Assembly: GCA_029262795.1 (NCBI GenBank)
Contig: JAJCYT010000028.1
Location: forward strand, 62,001-126,000
DNA: 64,000 nt
Reading direction: 5' to 3'
DNA from: Candidatus Fraserbacteria bacterium
GTDB lineage: Bacteria > Bipolaricaulota > Bipolaricaulia > RBG-16-55-9 > JAJCYT01
Made by a program: the position numbers and the translations under genes. The notes below the pieces were generated by a model. That model did not search any database. It saw nothing but the letters and a program-made list of their open reading frames with translations, and had not been told where the DNA came from. Within the stretch, counting starts at the first letter, position 1. Every line of letters starts with the position of its first letter. Shown here in pieces: positions 8,271 through 16,180 of this stretch.

Positions 8271-9638
8271 ATGAGTGAAGCAGCACTGAAGTATGTGCAG
8301 GATCAAAAAGAAACATCGTTAAATGAATTGATTGAGTTTTTAAAAATTCCCAGCATCAGCACATTGCCAGAAAACAAGGATGATATTTTATCAGCAGCAA
8401 ATTGGTTGATGGATCATTTGAAAGCCATTGGGGTGGAAAATGTTCAATTGATTGAAACTGCAGGGCATCCGTCTGTTTATGCAGACTGGCTTCACGCAGA
8501 AGGTCAACCAACGTTGCTGGTATATGGACATTACGATGTGCAGCCTGTGGATCCGATTGAACTGTGGGATTCCGCGCCGTTTGAACCCACACTCAATGGC
8601 GAAGATTTGGTGGCTCGTGGCTCGTCCGATGACAAAGGGCAGATTTTCGCCCATGTGAAGGCGACAGAAGCATTGCTGAAGGCGGATGGCAAATTGCCGA
8701 TCAATATCAAATTTTTGATCGAAGGTGAAGAAGAAATTGGCAGTCAAAATCTGGAGCCCGCCTTGGAGGCAAATAAAGATTTGCTCCAGGCTGATGTGTG
8801 TGTAATTTCAGATTCCAATATTCTGACGCCTGATCAACCTTCAATTGTGTATGGCTTGCGCGGCATTATTTACACCGAAATTGAAGTGTCTGGCCCTAGC
8901 CTCGATTTGCACTCTGGTCGTTATGGTGGTGGGGTTCACAACCCATTGCAGGCGATGTGTGAAATTATTGCCAAACTTCATGATGAAGATGGGCGGATTA
9001 CGATTCCAGGCTTCTATGACAAAGTGCGCACCATCAGCGATGCAGAAAAAGCGGAGATGACCACGCTGAATTCAGATGAAACTTTTTTGGCGGAAACAGG
9101 CGCACCTGCCACATGGGGTGAAGAGGGTTATTCCACCTTGGAGCGTGTGGGTGCTCGTGCCACATTGGAGATTCATGGTATCCGTGGTGGTTTTGTGGGG
9201 GAGGGCGGAAAAACGGTGATACCAGCCAGTGTGTTGGCCAAGGTGAGTATGCGCTTGGCACCGTATCAGCCTGCAAAAGAAATCGCTCAAATGTACAAAG
9301 AATACGTCGAATCCATTGCACCTGACACAGTCAATGTAAAAGTCAATATTCTGCAAACGGCAGATCCAGTGTTGACCGAGCGCGATCATCCATCCATCAA
9401 GGCTGCCGAAATTGCTTATGAAAAAAGTTTTGGTAAAGCGCCTGTGTTCATGCTGGACGGTGGTAGCATTCCGGTGGTGGAAGCGTTTCAACGCTTGTTT
9501 GGTTTGCCCGTGGTGTTAATGGGATTCGGCTTGCCGGATGATCGTTTGCATTCGCCGAATGAAAAGTTCCATCTGCCAAATTTTTACAATGGTATTTCAT
9601 GTTCCATCCAGTTTTTAGATCAGTTAGCCAAAAACTAA
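8271..9638 (+). CDS. M20 family dipeptidase/carboxypeptidase
   Basis: A 455-residue M20 metallopeptidase. The first zinc ligands lie in YGHYDVQP (His87, Asp89), the bridging Asp120 in GSSDDKGQ, and the catalytic glutamate in EGEEEIGS near residue 152. The dimerisation lid domain sits around residues 190-330 and the last His ligand is in PDDRLHSPNEKF. The cytosolic family acts on di- and small peptides. ATG 8271 is preceded by AAAGGAG six bases upstream and was preferred over the GTG at 8265, which lies inside that ribosome site. The gene stands alone between its neighbours. Confidence 0.92.
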   Translation: MSEAALKYVQDQKETSLNELIEFLKIPSISTLPENKDDILSAANWLMDHLKAIGVENVQLIETAGHPSVYADWLHAEGQPTLLVYGHYDVQPVDPIELWDSAPFEPTLNGEDLVARGSSDDKGQIFAHVKATEALLKADGKLPINIKFLIEGEEEIGSQNLEPALEANKDLLQADVCVISDSNILTPDQPSIVYGLRGIIYTEIEVSGPSLDLHSGRYGGGVHNPLQAMCEIIAKLHDEDGRITIPGFYDKVRTISDAEKAEMTTLNSDETFLAETGAPATWGEEGYSTLERVGARATLEIHGIRGGFVGEGGKTVIPASVLAKVSMRLAPYQPAKEIAQMYKEYVESIAPDTVNVKVNILQTADPVLTERDHPSIKAAEIAYEKSFGKAPVFMLDGGSIPVVEAFQRLFGLPVVLMGFGLPDDRLHSPNEKFHLPNFYNGISCSIQFLDQLAKN

Positions 9639-9749
9639 GCAAGTATGATATCCTGAACCAATTAGAAATCAGACATAAAAATGATGGTTTTGACGTCTGG
9701 TGATTTATAAAAATTGTGTTCTATATCTCAGTACGAAGCGTATTTTTTA

Positions 9750-9796
9750 TGTTACAATAGATAGAAAGCGCAATTTATGCGTCTTGAGAGCATAAA
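9750..9796 (+). promoter_or_regulatory. Extended -10 promoter and leader hairpin of the secreted-protein pair
   Basis: TG-T-TACAAT (9750-9758) is an extended -10. Downstream, TTTATGC (9774-9780) pairs perfectly with GCATAAA (9790-9796) around a nine-base loop in the presumed 5' leader of the gene at 9844. No T-run follows, so it is not a terminator. No good -35 is visible, as is common for extended -10 promoters. Confidence 0.4.
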
Positions 9797-9843
9797 AGAA
9801 TGTTTAAAATATAAAAAAAATAAAATCTTTTAAGGGGGAAACA

Positions 9844-10842
9844 TTGGCCCGTAAGCTATTAATCTTGGCCGTTTTCTTATTGCTTGCCTATCCGGTGGCT
9901 TCCTTGGATTCCGTGGCTTTCCAGTGTGATCCAGCCACTGACCCAGAATGCGATTTACCACCACCCGATAATAATAATGACGGTCCTGTTTGTGATCCCG
10001 CGGACCCCGAATGTGATGCGCCCCCTGACAGCGGAACCGGCACACCTGATGATGGCGGCGGTGGCGAGGCAGACGGCAGTCGTGGTGAGATTTCTGATCG
10101 AGATCGAGATGGTGTGGCAGATGCTGATGATGTGTGCCCAGACACATTTGGAGAAAAACCCAATGGGTGCCCTTTAGGTAATGACAACCCGAATGTTGGA
10201 TTTGCCGAAGTGAGTAACATGGCATCTTCGCTTGAAATATCAGTACAAGATGGTCGAGATTCCGGAAACCTGGGCTTGACCGAACTACAGTTGCTTGACA
10301 GTTGTGTGTCTATCAACGAAGTGCTTTGGGCTGGTACTACATTTAGTGAAAACCATCAATATGTCGAACTTCGAAACGGTTGTAATGTAGACATCGAATT
10401 ACAAAACACAGCACTGGTGATTGTGGACAAGATCAATGGCGGCAGCAACACAATTAATTTGCAAGGCACTTTGTTGCAAAACGATTACTTTTTGATTGTC
10501 AACAACAGCTTTGTGGTTTCAGACATTCAGCCGGACATTGAAGCCAATTTTGAATTGGAACCCACCAACATGTCGTTGGTCTTGGTGTTTCGAGAGGGCG
10601 ATCAAGTGTTGAGCAGTGCCAACTTTGCACCCAATCCACCCAATGAAGAGTGGTATGCTGGTGCTGAATTGACAGATGGTACGCGTATTTCGATGGAACG
10701 AAATGAAAATACTGCTGAAGACATTCCTTCAAATTGGCATTCCAACAACCAGCGCACTCGAAATGGATTGGATGCTGTGGGCAAACGCATCAACGGTACG
10801 CCTAAGCGTCCCAACTCTCCAGCGCCGATTGGAGACAATTAA
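9844..10842 (+). CDS. Secreted thrombospondin type 3/lamin-tail domain protein
   Basis: A 332-residue exported protein read from TTG 9844, seven bases after AAGGGGG. It has an N-terminal signal peptide (KLLILAVFLLLAYPVAS), then a Pro/Asp/Asn-rich linker with repeated CDPxxDPEC motifs and a calcium-binding thrombospondin type 3 stretch (DRDRDGVADADDVCPD). A lamin-tail (LTD) beta-sandwich spans roughly residues 155-320, beginning SCINEVLWAGT with YVELRN. Such proteins sit on the cell surface or are released. The beta-helix gene begins at the base after its stop. Function unknown. Confidence 0.75.
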   Translation: MARKLLILAVFLLLAYPVASLDSVAFQCDPATDPECDLPPPDNNNDGPVCDPADPECDAPPDSGTGTPDDGGGGEADGSRGEISDRDRDGVADADDVCPDTFGEKPNGCPLGNDNPNVGFAEVSNMASSLEISVQDGRDSGNLGLTELQLLDSCVSINEVLWAGTTFSENHQYVELRNGCNVDIELQNTALVIVDKINGGSNTINLQGTLLQNDYFLIVNNSFVVSDIQPDIEANFELEPTNMSLVLVFREGDQVLSSANFAPNPPNEEWYAGAELTDGTRISMERNENTAEDIPSNWHSNNQRTRNGLDAVGKRINGTPKRPNSPAPIGDN

Positions 10843-12042
10843 ATGAACACTAGAATTTTTTCAATTTTAATGGTGTGGGTCTTGCTGGCATCGGCTGTGG
10901 GGTTCGCTGAAACCCACATTGTCGGTGGTGAAGAAGCGGATTTTCAAACCATTCAAGCGGCAATTGATGCCGCTGAAGAAGGCGATGTCATCCAAGTCAA
11001 TGCGGGCGTTTACCGAGAAGGCTTGATGGTAACTAAAAATCAAATTGACATTGTTGGTGCAGGCAGTGAACAGACCATTATTGAGCACACCGATACCGTG
11101 GTCAGCTATTTGTTTTCAGCACGCAGCAGCCTTGAAGGTTTTACAATCAACTACATTGGGTTGGAAGATCGTCCTGCCATTATGGTGGATGCTTCTTCTC
11201 CACAATTGAGCCACAATGTAATCACCGGCGCCACGCTGGCTGGAATTGAGATTCAAAGTGGTGCCAGCCCGCGCTTGGAAAGCAATTTAATTCATAACAA
11301 CCTGGGCAGTGGCGTGTTGGTTTACCTTAACGCCAGGGTCACGCTGGTTGATAATACCATCCGCGAAAACGGGTTGGGGTTGGTCAGCCATCCAGGCGTT
11401 GAAATTCGCGGCGCGGGTGAAGGTGAATTAGAAGGAAATAACATTTGGTTCAATGGCGGTAGCGGTGTGTTTTTGCACGAAGCGGCTTTGGGGAAAATTA
11501 CAAGCAATTCCATCATCGGTAACAATTTGCATGGTGTTGCGGTGGAAAATAGATCGGTTGCAGAGCTGAGCTTTAATACGATTCTGTGGCATATCGAAGC
11601 AGGCGTACGCCTCAAATCCAGCCGCGAAGTGACTCTCAATGGTAACTTGATTGCCCACAATCTGTTGGGCACAGTGGGGAACGACGAAGCTGAATTGCCC
11701 ACTCAGACCAACAACATCTATCTGGCCAATCGCAGAGACACGTTTAATGTAGGTTTTTCTTCTCAGGATGCGTTGATGACCAATCGCGTGTTTTCCAGCC
11801 CGAACAGTCGAAGTTTAGTGCAAGGGTTGTCTCAGGTGGGCGATTTGGTCACACAACTCAAAATTGAGATCACACAAGCACTCTATCAGTCCTTCATCGA
11901 GAACCTGCAAAACATCGAACTGATTGTGGCCGAGTTGTACGATGAAGCCAATCTGAGCGAGGCGTCATCGGCTCGCTATAACATTGTGATTCGTTTGGAT
12001 GAAAACAGCCTTGCGGCAGATCAAGCCAGAAGCAATCTTTAG
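10843..12042 (+). CDS. Secreted right-handed parallel beta-helix protein
   Basis: A 399-residue protein with a signal peptide (first ~22 residues, ending FAE) and a right-handed parallel beta-helix (PbH1/NosD-like repeats). The start of the helix, FQTIQAAIDAAEEGDVIQV, is the pectin-lyase-fold entry motif, followed by some ten NxIxxN-type coils (NLIHNN, NTIREN, NNIWFNG, NSIIGNN, NTILWH, NLIAHN). About 110 C-terminal residues are helical and of unknown type. No catalytic residues of a polysaccharide lyase can be identified. Its ATG directly abuts the preceding stop, so the two are made together. Confidence 0.8.
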   Translation: MNTRIFSILMVWVLLASAVGFAETHIVGGEEADFQTIQAAIDAAEEGDVIQVNAGVYREGLMVTKNQIDIVGAGSEQTIIEHTDTVVSYLFSARSSLEGFTINYIGLEDRPAIMVDASSPQLSHNVITGATLAGIEIQSGASPRLESNLIHNNLGSGVLVYLNARVTLVDNTIRENGLGLVSHPGVEIRGAGEGELEGNNIWFNGGSGVFLHEAALGKITSNSIIGNNLHGVAVENRSVAELSFNTILWHIEAGVRLKSSREVTLNGNLIAHNLLGTVGNDEAELPTQTNNIYLANRRDTFNVGFSSQDALMTNRVFSSPNSRSLVQGLSQVGDLVTQLKIEITQALYQSFIENLQNIELIVAELYDEANLSEASSARYNIVIRLDENSLAADQARSNL

Positions 12043-12047
12043 CGAAC

Positions 12048-12461
12048 TCAGCAGGTTGTAGCTTGAGGCTTCATTTGATCTAACACATCCTGCCAGTTAA
12101 TCAGCTGAAACAGGCGACCGTCTTCTACCATAGCAACCACGTTGCTTTGTCCAGACCGCATTGCGTCAAGAACGTTTTCAGTTGTGGTTTGTATGCCCAC
12201 TTCAGGAATCTGGCGGACCAGATTTTCTTCACTGATCAAAATATTTTCCAGTAAATCAGGGTATTCCCATTGTGATAACGTGTTGGCGGGAGAGGGCGCA
12301 TATTTGAGCAAATCCTCTTTGAGCACCACGCCAAGGTACTGGCCCTGGTCAATCACGGGCAAGGTGCTGGCACGGCACTCTGACAGCAACCACAGGGCAA
12401 CTTTTAATGAAGTGTTTGGGGTGAGGGATACAGAAGCAGGGCGGTTCTTATGGCGTTTCAT
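12048..12461 (-). CDS. CBS-domain pair protein
   Basis: A 137-residue protein resembling a tandem CBS (Bateman) module. The first repeat includes SLKVALWLLSECRASTLPVID with YLGVVLKEDLL; the second includes TTENVLDAMRSGQSNVVAMV with LFQLINWQDVL. CBS pairs bind adenosyl ligands and regulate partner proteins. ATG 12461 was chosen because GAAAGGA lies just upstream; an in-frame TTG at 12476 is less likely. The start overlaps the end of the TetR gene by 14 bases, so the two are coupled. It converges with the beta-helix gene with only five bases between, and no terminator is visible. Confidence 0.65.
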   Translation of the reverse strand: MKRHKNRPASVSLTPNTSLKVALWLLSECRASTLPVIDQGQYLGVVLKEDLLKYAPSPANTLSQWEYPDLLENILISEENLVRQIPEVGIQTTTENVLDAMRSGQSNVVAMVEDGRLFQLINWQDVLDQMKPQATTC

Positions 12462-13119
12462 CAAGTGTCCTTTCAAGGAACGTCATCTCAAGTGTGGTGT
12501 GGGCTTCTGGCGGTGCCAGTTGACGCAAACGTTGACGCATGGCTTCCAGTCCCGTGGTCATAATGTGGTTTTCATCAAACAGTTGGTGGCACCAGTTGGC
12601 GCCCATCAGAATGGATTGAATTTCAAATGCCAGTTGCTGAGGGTCAACTTCAGCGCTCAGTTCTCCTTTGTCTTTTGCGCGTTGAGCTATGCTTGCCAAA
12701 AAATTGAGCCAGTCGCGCATGCGTAAGGCAAGTAAATCACGAATCATACCAGGTGAACTTTTGTATTCAGAGGTGACTGTGGCAAAAAAACAACCCCCGC
12801 TAAATATCTCTTTTTCTGTATAGGCAAAGAAATATTCACACACAGCCCAAAGCCGTGCCAACCCTTTGGGGGCTTTTAAGGCGGGGCGAATAACGGCATT
12901 TCGATAAATGTCGCTGGCCATCTCAATGGTTGAAATTTGCAAACTTTCCTTAGAGCCAAAGTGAGAGAAAAGGCCACTTTTGCTCATGTCCATGTCGTTG
13001 GCCAAACGGCCGATGGTGAGTTTTTCCAAACCCTCTTTTGAGGCAATGTCCACTGCTTTGCTCAAAATGGTCTGTCGGGTCAGTTTGCCTTTTGAGGTGG
13101 AGGCCAGTTCTGTGCTCAT
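12448..13119 (-). CDS. TetR/AcrR family transcriptional regulator
   Basis: A 223-residue repressor-type protein. The N-terminal helix-turn-helix covers about residues 13-60 (TIGRLANDMDMSKSGLFSHF) and the ligand/dimer domain follows, with GGCFFATVTSEY typical of one TetR C-terminal class. ATG 13119 (MSTELAS) has AAGGAA upstream; the frame continues 22 codons further through the promoter, so the longer start is rejected. It is divergent from the AOR gene, and its own promoter carries a perfect palindrome, implying autoregulation and perhaps control of AOR. The ligand is unknown. Confidence 0.92.
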   Translation of the reverse strand: MSTELASTSKGKLTRQTILSKAVDIASKEGLEKLTIGRLANDMDMSKSGLFSHFGSKESLQISTIEMASDIYRNAVIRPALKAPKGLARLWAVCEYFFAYTEKEIFSGGCFFATVTSEYKSSPGMIRDLLALRMRDWLNFLASIAQRAKDKGELSAEVDPQQLAFEIQSILMGANWCHQLFDENHIMTTGLEAMRQRLRQLAPPEAHTTLEMTFLERTLDETP

Positions 13120-13147
13120 CAAAGTTCCTTGTAAGTAGATTAGAAAT

Positions 13148-13176
13148 AAAATAGCACGAACGTTCGTTTTTGTCAA
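13148..13176 (-). promoter_or_regulatory. TetR gene promoter with embedded palindromic operator
   Basis: On the minus strand TTGACA (13176-13171) is followed by a 17-base spacer and TATTTT (13153-13148). The spacer contains the perfect 12-bp palindrome ACGAACGTTCGT (13156-13167). A repressor bound there would block RNA polymerase, the usual TetR autoregulatory arrangement. Confidence 0.75.
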
Positions 13177-13266
13177 GTTTGCCAATCACCCACGCCACCC
13201 AAGTTTGATCAGTACGTTTGTTTGAATGTCAATAAAAGAAGAACAGTTCAAGTGTTTTTGAATGAC

Positions 13267-13296
13267 TTGACTTCATCACGCCAAGCAGTGTAGGCT
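13267..13296 (+). promoter_or_regulatory. Possible promoter of the AOR gene
   Basis: TTGACT (13267-13272), an 18-base spacer and TAGGCT (13291-13296) precede the AOR start; GGGAGG follows as ribosome site. The -10 is weak. It lies about 100 bases from the TetR palindrome, so direct repression from that operator would not be by simple overlap. Confidence 0.3.
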
Positions 13297-13325
13297 AACA
13301 GCACAGATTCTTCTGGGAGGTAAAC

Positions 13326-15131
13326 ATGCCCTTTGGTGGATATACAAATAACGTTGCACATATTGATCTCACGGCCGGAACGGTCAACACGTCGCCCATA
13401 CAGGAAGACGATGCACGAAAATACATTGGTGCGCGTGGCCTCGGCGTTAAATACGTTTTTGACAACGGACCGCAAGTTGATGCGGAATCTCCCGACAATC
13501 TGTTAAGCATCATGACAGGGCCATTGACGGGAACGCTGGCATCCATGAGTGGACGCATGGCTGTGGTGAGTAAATCACCGCTTACTGGAACAATAGCAGA
13601 CAGCCACATTGGTGGTTGGACGGCGGCAAAACTAAAGTGGTCTGGTTTTGATGGTCTGAACATCAAAGGTAAAGCAGCCAATCCTGTTTATCTCTATGTT
13701 AAAGATGGAAAAATAGAGATAATAGATGCTGGCGATCTTTGGGGCAAAGGCGTTCACGACACCCTTGCAACATTAAGAGAGCGACATGGAGAAGATATTG
13801 CCATGTTGGCCATTGGTCCGGCAGGTGAAAACAAAGTTCGCTTTGCTTGTTTAATGAACGAAGACGATCGTTCCGCAGGGCGTGGTGGTATGGGCTGCGT
13901 GGCTGGCATGAAGAATTTGAAAGCCATTGTCATTCGTGGCGAAATGAAAAACATGCAGCAGCCTGCCGATAAAGAACGATTTGACACTGCCCGTAAAGAA
14001 GCCTTGCAAACTATTTTGGAAAGCGGTGTGACCAAGCCAAATGCAGGTGGTCTCAGCGTTTATGGCACCAACGTGTTGATGAATGCCACCAACACCATTG
14101 GCGCATTGCCGACCAAAAATGGAAAACACACCTCGTTTGAACATGCCGAAGCCATCAGTGGTGAAACCATTCGCGACACGATTTTGGTGTCCGAACCTAC
14201 TTGTCATGCGTGTCCAGTGGCTTGCAAAAAAGAAGTTGAAATTGTTGACGGCGAATACAAAGTCAAAACCGAAAGCTATGAATATGAAACTGCCTGGGCT
14301 TTTGGTGCCAACTGCGACAATGGTAACGCAGCTTCGATCGCTTACTTGATTGGATTGTGCAATGACTTAGGCATGGACACCATCGAACTGGGCAATGCGT
14401 TTTCCACAGCCATGGAGGCCGCTGAAAAAGGATTGCTTAGCGAAGAATTCAACTGGGGCGATCACGCCAAGATGGCCAAGCTGACCACCGATATTGCCAT
14501 GCGTCAAGGTTTGGGTGACGCCCTTGCTGAAGGGCCGGCCCGCGCTGGTGAAAAATTTGGCGACCCCAACATGGCCAACGTGGTCAAAGGTCAGGCCATT
14601 CCTGCCTACGATCCACGCGGTCTCAAAGGCATGGGCATTGGCTACGCAACCAGCAACCGTGGTGCCTGCCACTTGCGCGCTTACACCCCATCCAGCGAAT
14701 TGTTGGGGATTCCCGAAAAAACCGATCCGCTCGAATGGAAAGGCAAAGGCGAACTCTGCAAATTGTTCCAGGATCTCCATGCTGTTTCGGACTCTTTTGA
14801 CATCTGCAAATTCAACGCCTTCGCTGAAGGCCCCGAAGAGTATGTGGGGCAGTATGCTGGCATGACGGGCATTGATGTCTCTGTTGATGATCTCATGACC
14901 ACTGGTGAGCGTATCTACAACTTGGAACGATATTACAACCAACTTAACGGTTTTGATCGCAGCAACGACAGCTTGCCCAAACGTTTCCTTGAAGAGCCTT
15001 CTGACGGTCCAGGTTCCAACGGTCATGTTTGTGAACTGGACGACATGCTGGACGAATACTACAGCGCTCGTGGTTGGAACAACGATGGCACAATCTCTGA
15101 AGATAAATTGAAATCACTGGGCATCCTTTAA
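13326..15131 (+). CDS. Aldehyde:ferredoxin oxidoreductase (tungstopterin)
   Basis: Oxidises aldehydes to carboxylates, passing electrons to ferredoxin through a tungsten-pterin cofactor and a [4Fe-4S] cluster; cytosolic and typically oxygen-sensitive. The 601 residues match the family. Visible: N-terminal ARGLGVKY and KSPLTGTIADSHIGG, the cluster cysteines Cys293, Cys296 and Cys300 (CHACPVAC) and the fourth, Cys494, in DICKFN. All four ligands are present. A strong terminator follows, so it is monocistronic. The divergent TetR gene may regulate it. No dedicated ferredoxin or pterin gene is nearby. Which aldehyde is used cannot be told. Confidence 0.93.
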   Translation: MPFGGYTNNVAHIDLTAGTVNTSPIQEDDARKYIGARGLGVKYVFDNGPQVDAESPDNLLSIMTGPLTGTLASMSGRMAVVSKSPLTGTIADSHIGGWTAAKLKWSGFDGLNIKGKAANPVYLYVKDGKIEIIDAGDLWGKGVHDTLATLRERHGEDIAMLAIGPAGENKVRFACLMNEDDRSAGRGGMGCVAGMKNLKAIVIRGEMKNMQQPADKERFDTARKEALQTILESGVTKPNAGGLSVYGTNVLMNATNTIGALPTKNGKHTSFEHAEAISGETIRDTILVSEPTCHACPVACKKEVEIVDGEYKVKTESYEYETAWAFGANCDNGNAASIAYLIGLCNDLGMDTIELGNAFSTAMEAAEKGLLSEEFNWGDHAKMAKLTTDIAMRQGLGDALAEGPARAGEKFGDPNMANVVKGQAIPAYDPRGLKGMGIGYATSNRGACHLRAYTPSSELLGIPEKTDPLEWKGKGELCKLFQDLHAVSDSFDICKFNAFAEGPEEYVGQYAGMTGIDVSVDDLMTTGERIYNLERYYNQLNGFDRSNDSLPKRFLEEPSDGPGSNGHVCELDDMLDEYYSARGWNNDGTISEDKLKSLGIL

Positions 15132-15156
15132 CAAAGCCTGAGTGAGCATGTGTATA

Positions 15157-15190
15157 AAAAGGGGCGCAGCCTTGCGCCCCTTTTCTTTTT
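15157..15190 (+). terminator. Rho-independent terminator of the AOR gene
   Basis: AAAAGGGGCGCA (15157-15168) pairs with TGCGCCCCTTTT (15173-15184) around GCCT, followed by CTTTTTT. A 12-pair perfect stem 25 bases after the stop codon. Confidence 0.93.
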
Positions 15191-15220
15191 TAGATAAAGG
15201 ATATAGTTTAAAATATTAAT

Positions 15221-15248
15221 CCCCCAACCCCCTTTACATAAAGGGGGC
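15221..15248. repeat. Intergenic CCCCCAACCCCCTT hairpin repeat, copy 2
   Basis: CCCCCAACCCCCTTT runs into a stem in which CCCCCTTT (15228-15235) pairs with AAAGGGGG (15240-15247) around ACAT. Same core as the copy at 1805-1837. It lies between the AOR terminator and rpiA, and a T-tract is absent. Confidence 0.6.
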
Positions 15249-15328
15249 TAAGATAGGGCTGTGAGGGTGGGGTCTAAATTACGGATTGTTTTCTTATTGA
15301 AAGGTAAAATCAAACTTAAAAATACACC

Positions 15329-15382
15329 AAGTTTTTAGTACAGCATGCTCGGGCAATCGGGAATTCAAAGCTGTACAAACTT
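15329..15382 (+). promoter_or_regulatory. Leader hairpin directly upstream of rpiA
   Basis: AAGTTT (15329-15334), a three-base bulge and GTACAGC (15338-15344) pair with GCTGTAC (15370-15376) and AAACTT (15377-15382), giving 13 pairs. The hairpin ends 11 bases before the rpiA ATG, which has no clear Shine-Dalgarno. It could be a translational control element or a DNA operator; neither is proven. Confidence 0.4.
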
Positions 15383-15393
15383 TAAACAAAAAC

Positions 15394-16077
15394 ATGAACA
15401 GCGAATCACTAAAAAAAATGGTCGGCGAAGTTGCTGCACAACAAGTGCAGAGCGGACAAAAGCTGGGGCTTGGTACAGGATCAACCATCCGTTATTTTCT
15501 TGAGGCTTTGCAATTGCGTCTACAATCTGGCGAGCTTGATGGTATTATTGGTGTACCAACTTCAATTCAAACAGAGCAACAAGCAATTCAACTTGGTATC
15601 CCTCTGACCACTCTGGCTGAACAGCCACAACTTGATCTTACTGTTGATGGCGCAGATGAAGTGGATCCTCAATTCGATCTCATCAAAGGATTAGGCGGCG
15701 CATTGTTGCGTGAGAAAATTGTGGCAGCAACCAGCAGTCGTTTTATCGTCATTGTTGATGAAAGTAAAATGGTCGTTCAACTTGGCACAAGATGCCCACT
15801 TCCTATTGAAGTTTTGCCATTTGGCTGGGAGGCCACTTCAAGATCAATCTTGGCATTGGACGGACAGCCTGAACTCCGTTTTGCTGATGAAAAACCATTT
15901 CAAACTGACCAGGGAAATTATATTTTAAACACCACGTTTGATGGCATTTCAGATGCGCCTAGGTTGGCCGCGCAGTTGGATGCCATTCCAGGTGTACTTG
16001 GGCATGGGTTGTTTTTGAATCTGGCCACGAGTGTAATTGTCGGCACAGACAGCGGTCCACGTGTCTTGTCTCGCTAA
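15394..16077 (+). CDS. rpiA: Ribose-5-phosphate isomerase A
   Basis: Interconverts ribose 5-phosphate and ribulose 5-phosphate in the pentose phosphate pathway. The 227 residues match the family and carry GLGTGSTIRYF near residue 24 (phosphate loop), VDGADEVDPQ with the catalytic acidic residues around position 87, and KGLGGALLREKIVA with the active-site lysine. It is the only pentose-phosphate gene in the window and seems to be alone in its unit. Translation starts at ATG 15394 without a good ribosome site, just below a 13-pair hairpin. Confidence 0.95.
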   Translation: MNSESLKKMVGEVAAQQVQSGQKLGLGTGSTIRYFLEALQLRLQSGELDGIIGVPTSIQTEQQAIQLGIPLTTLAEQPQLDLTVDGADEVDPQFDLIKGLGGALLREKIVAATSSRFIVIVDESKMVVQLGTRCPLPIEVLPFGWEATSRSILALDGQPELRFADEKPFQTDQGNYILNTTFDGISDAPRLAAQLDAIPGVLGHGLFLNLATSVIVGTDSGPRVLSR

Positions 16078-16123
16078 CCTGTAAGGTCAGTTCGCATCAA
16101 ACAGAGTTCAGAGTAAAGAAACG

Positions 16124-16175
16124 CCCCTTTCCTTCTTTATTTCATAAAGGTTTTCTAAGATGAAATAGAAAGGGG
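16124..16175 (+). promoter_or_regulatory. Leader hairpin enclosing the ribosome-binding site of the next gene
   Basis: CCCCTTTC (16124-16131) pairs with GAAAGGGG (16168-16175), and, after a six-base bulge on the left side, TATTTCA (16138-16144) pairs with TGAAATA (16161-16167). The right arm contains the only good ribosome site (AAAGGGG) for the ATG at 16181. Folding would hide it, so this looks like a translational on/off element. Confidence 0.5.
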
Positions 16176-16180
16176 AAGAC

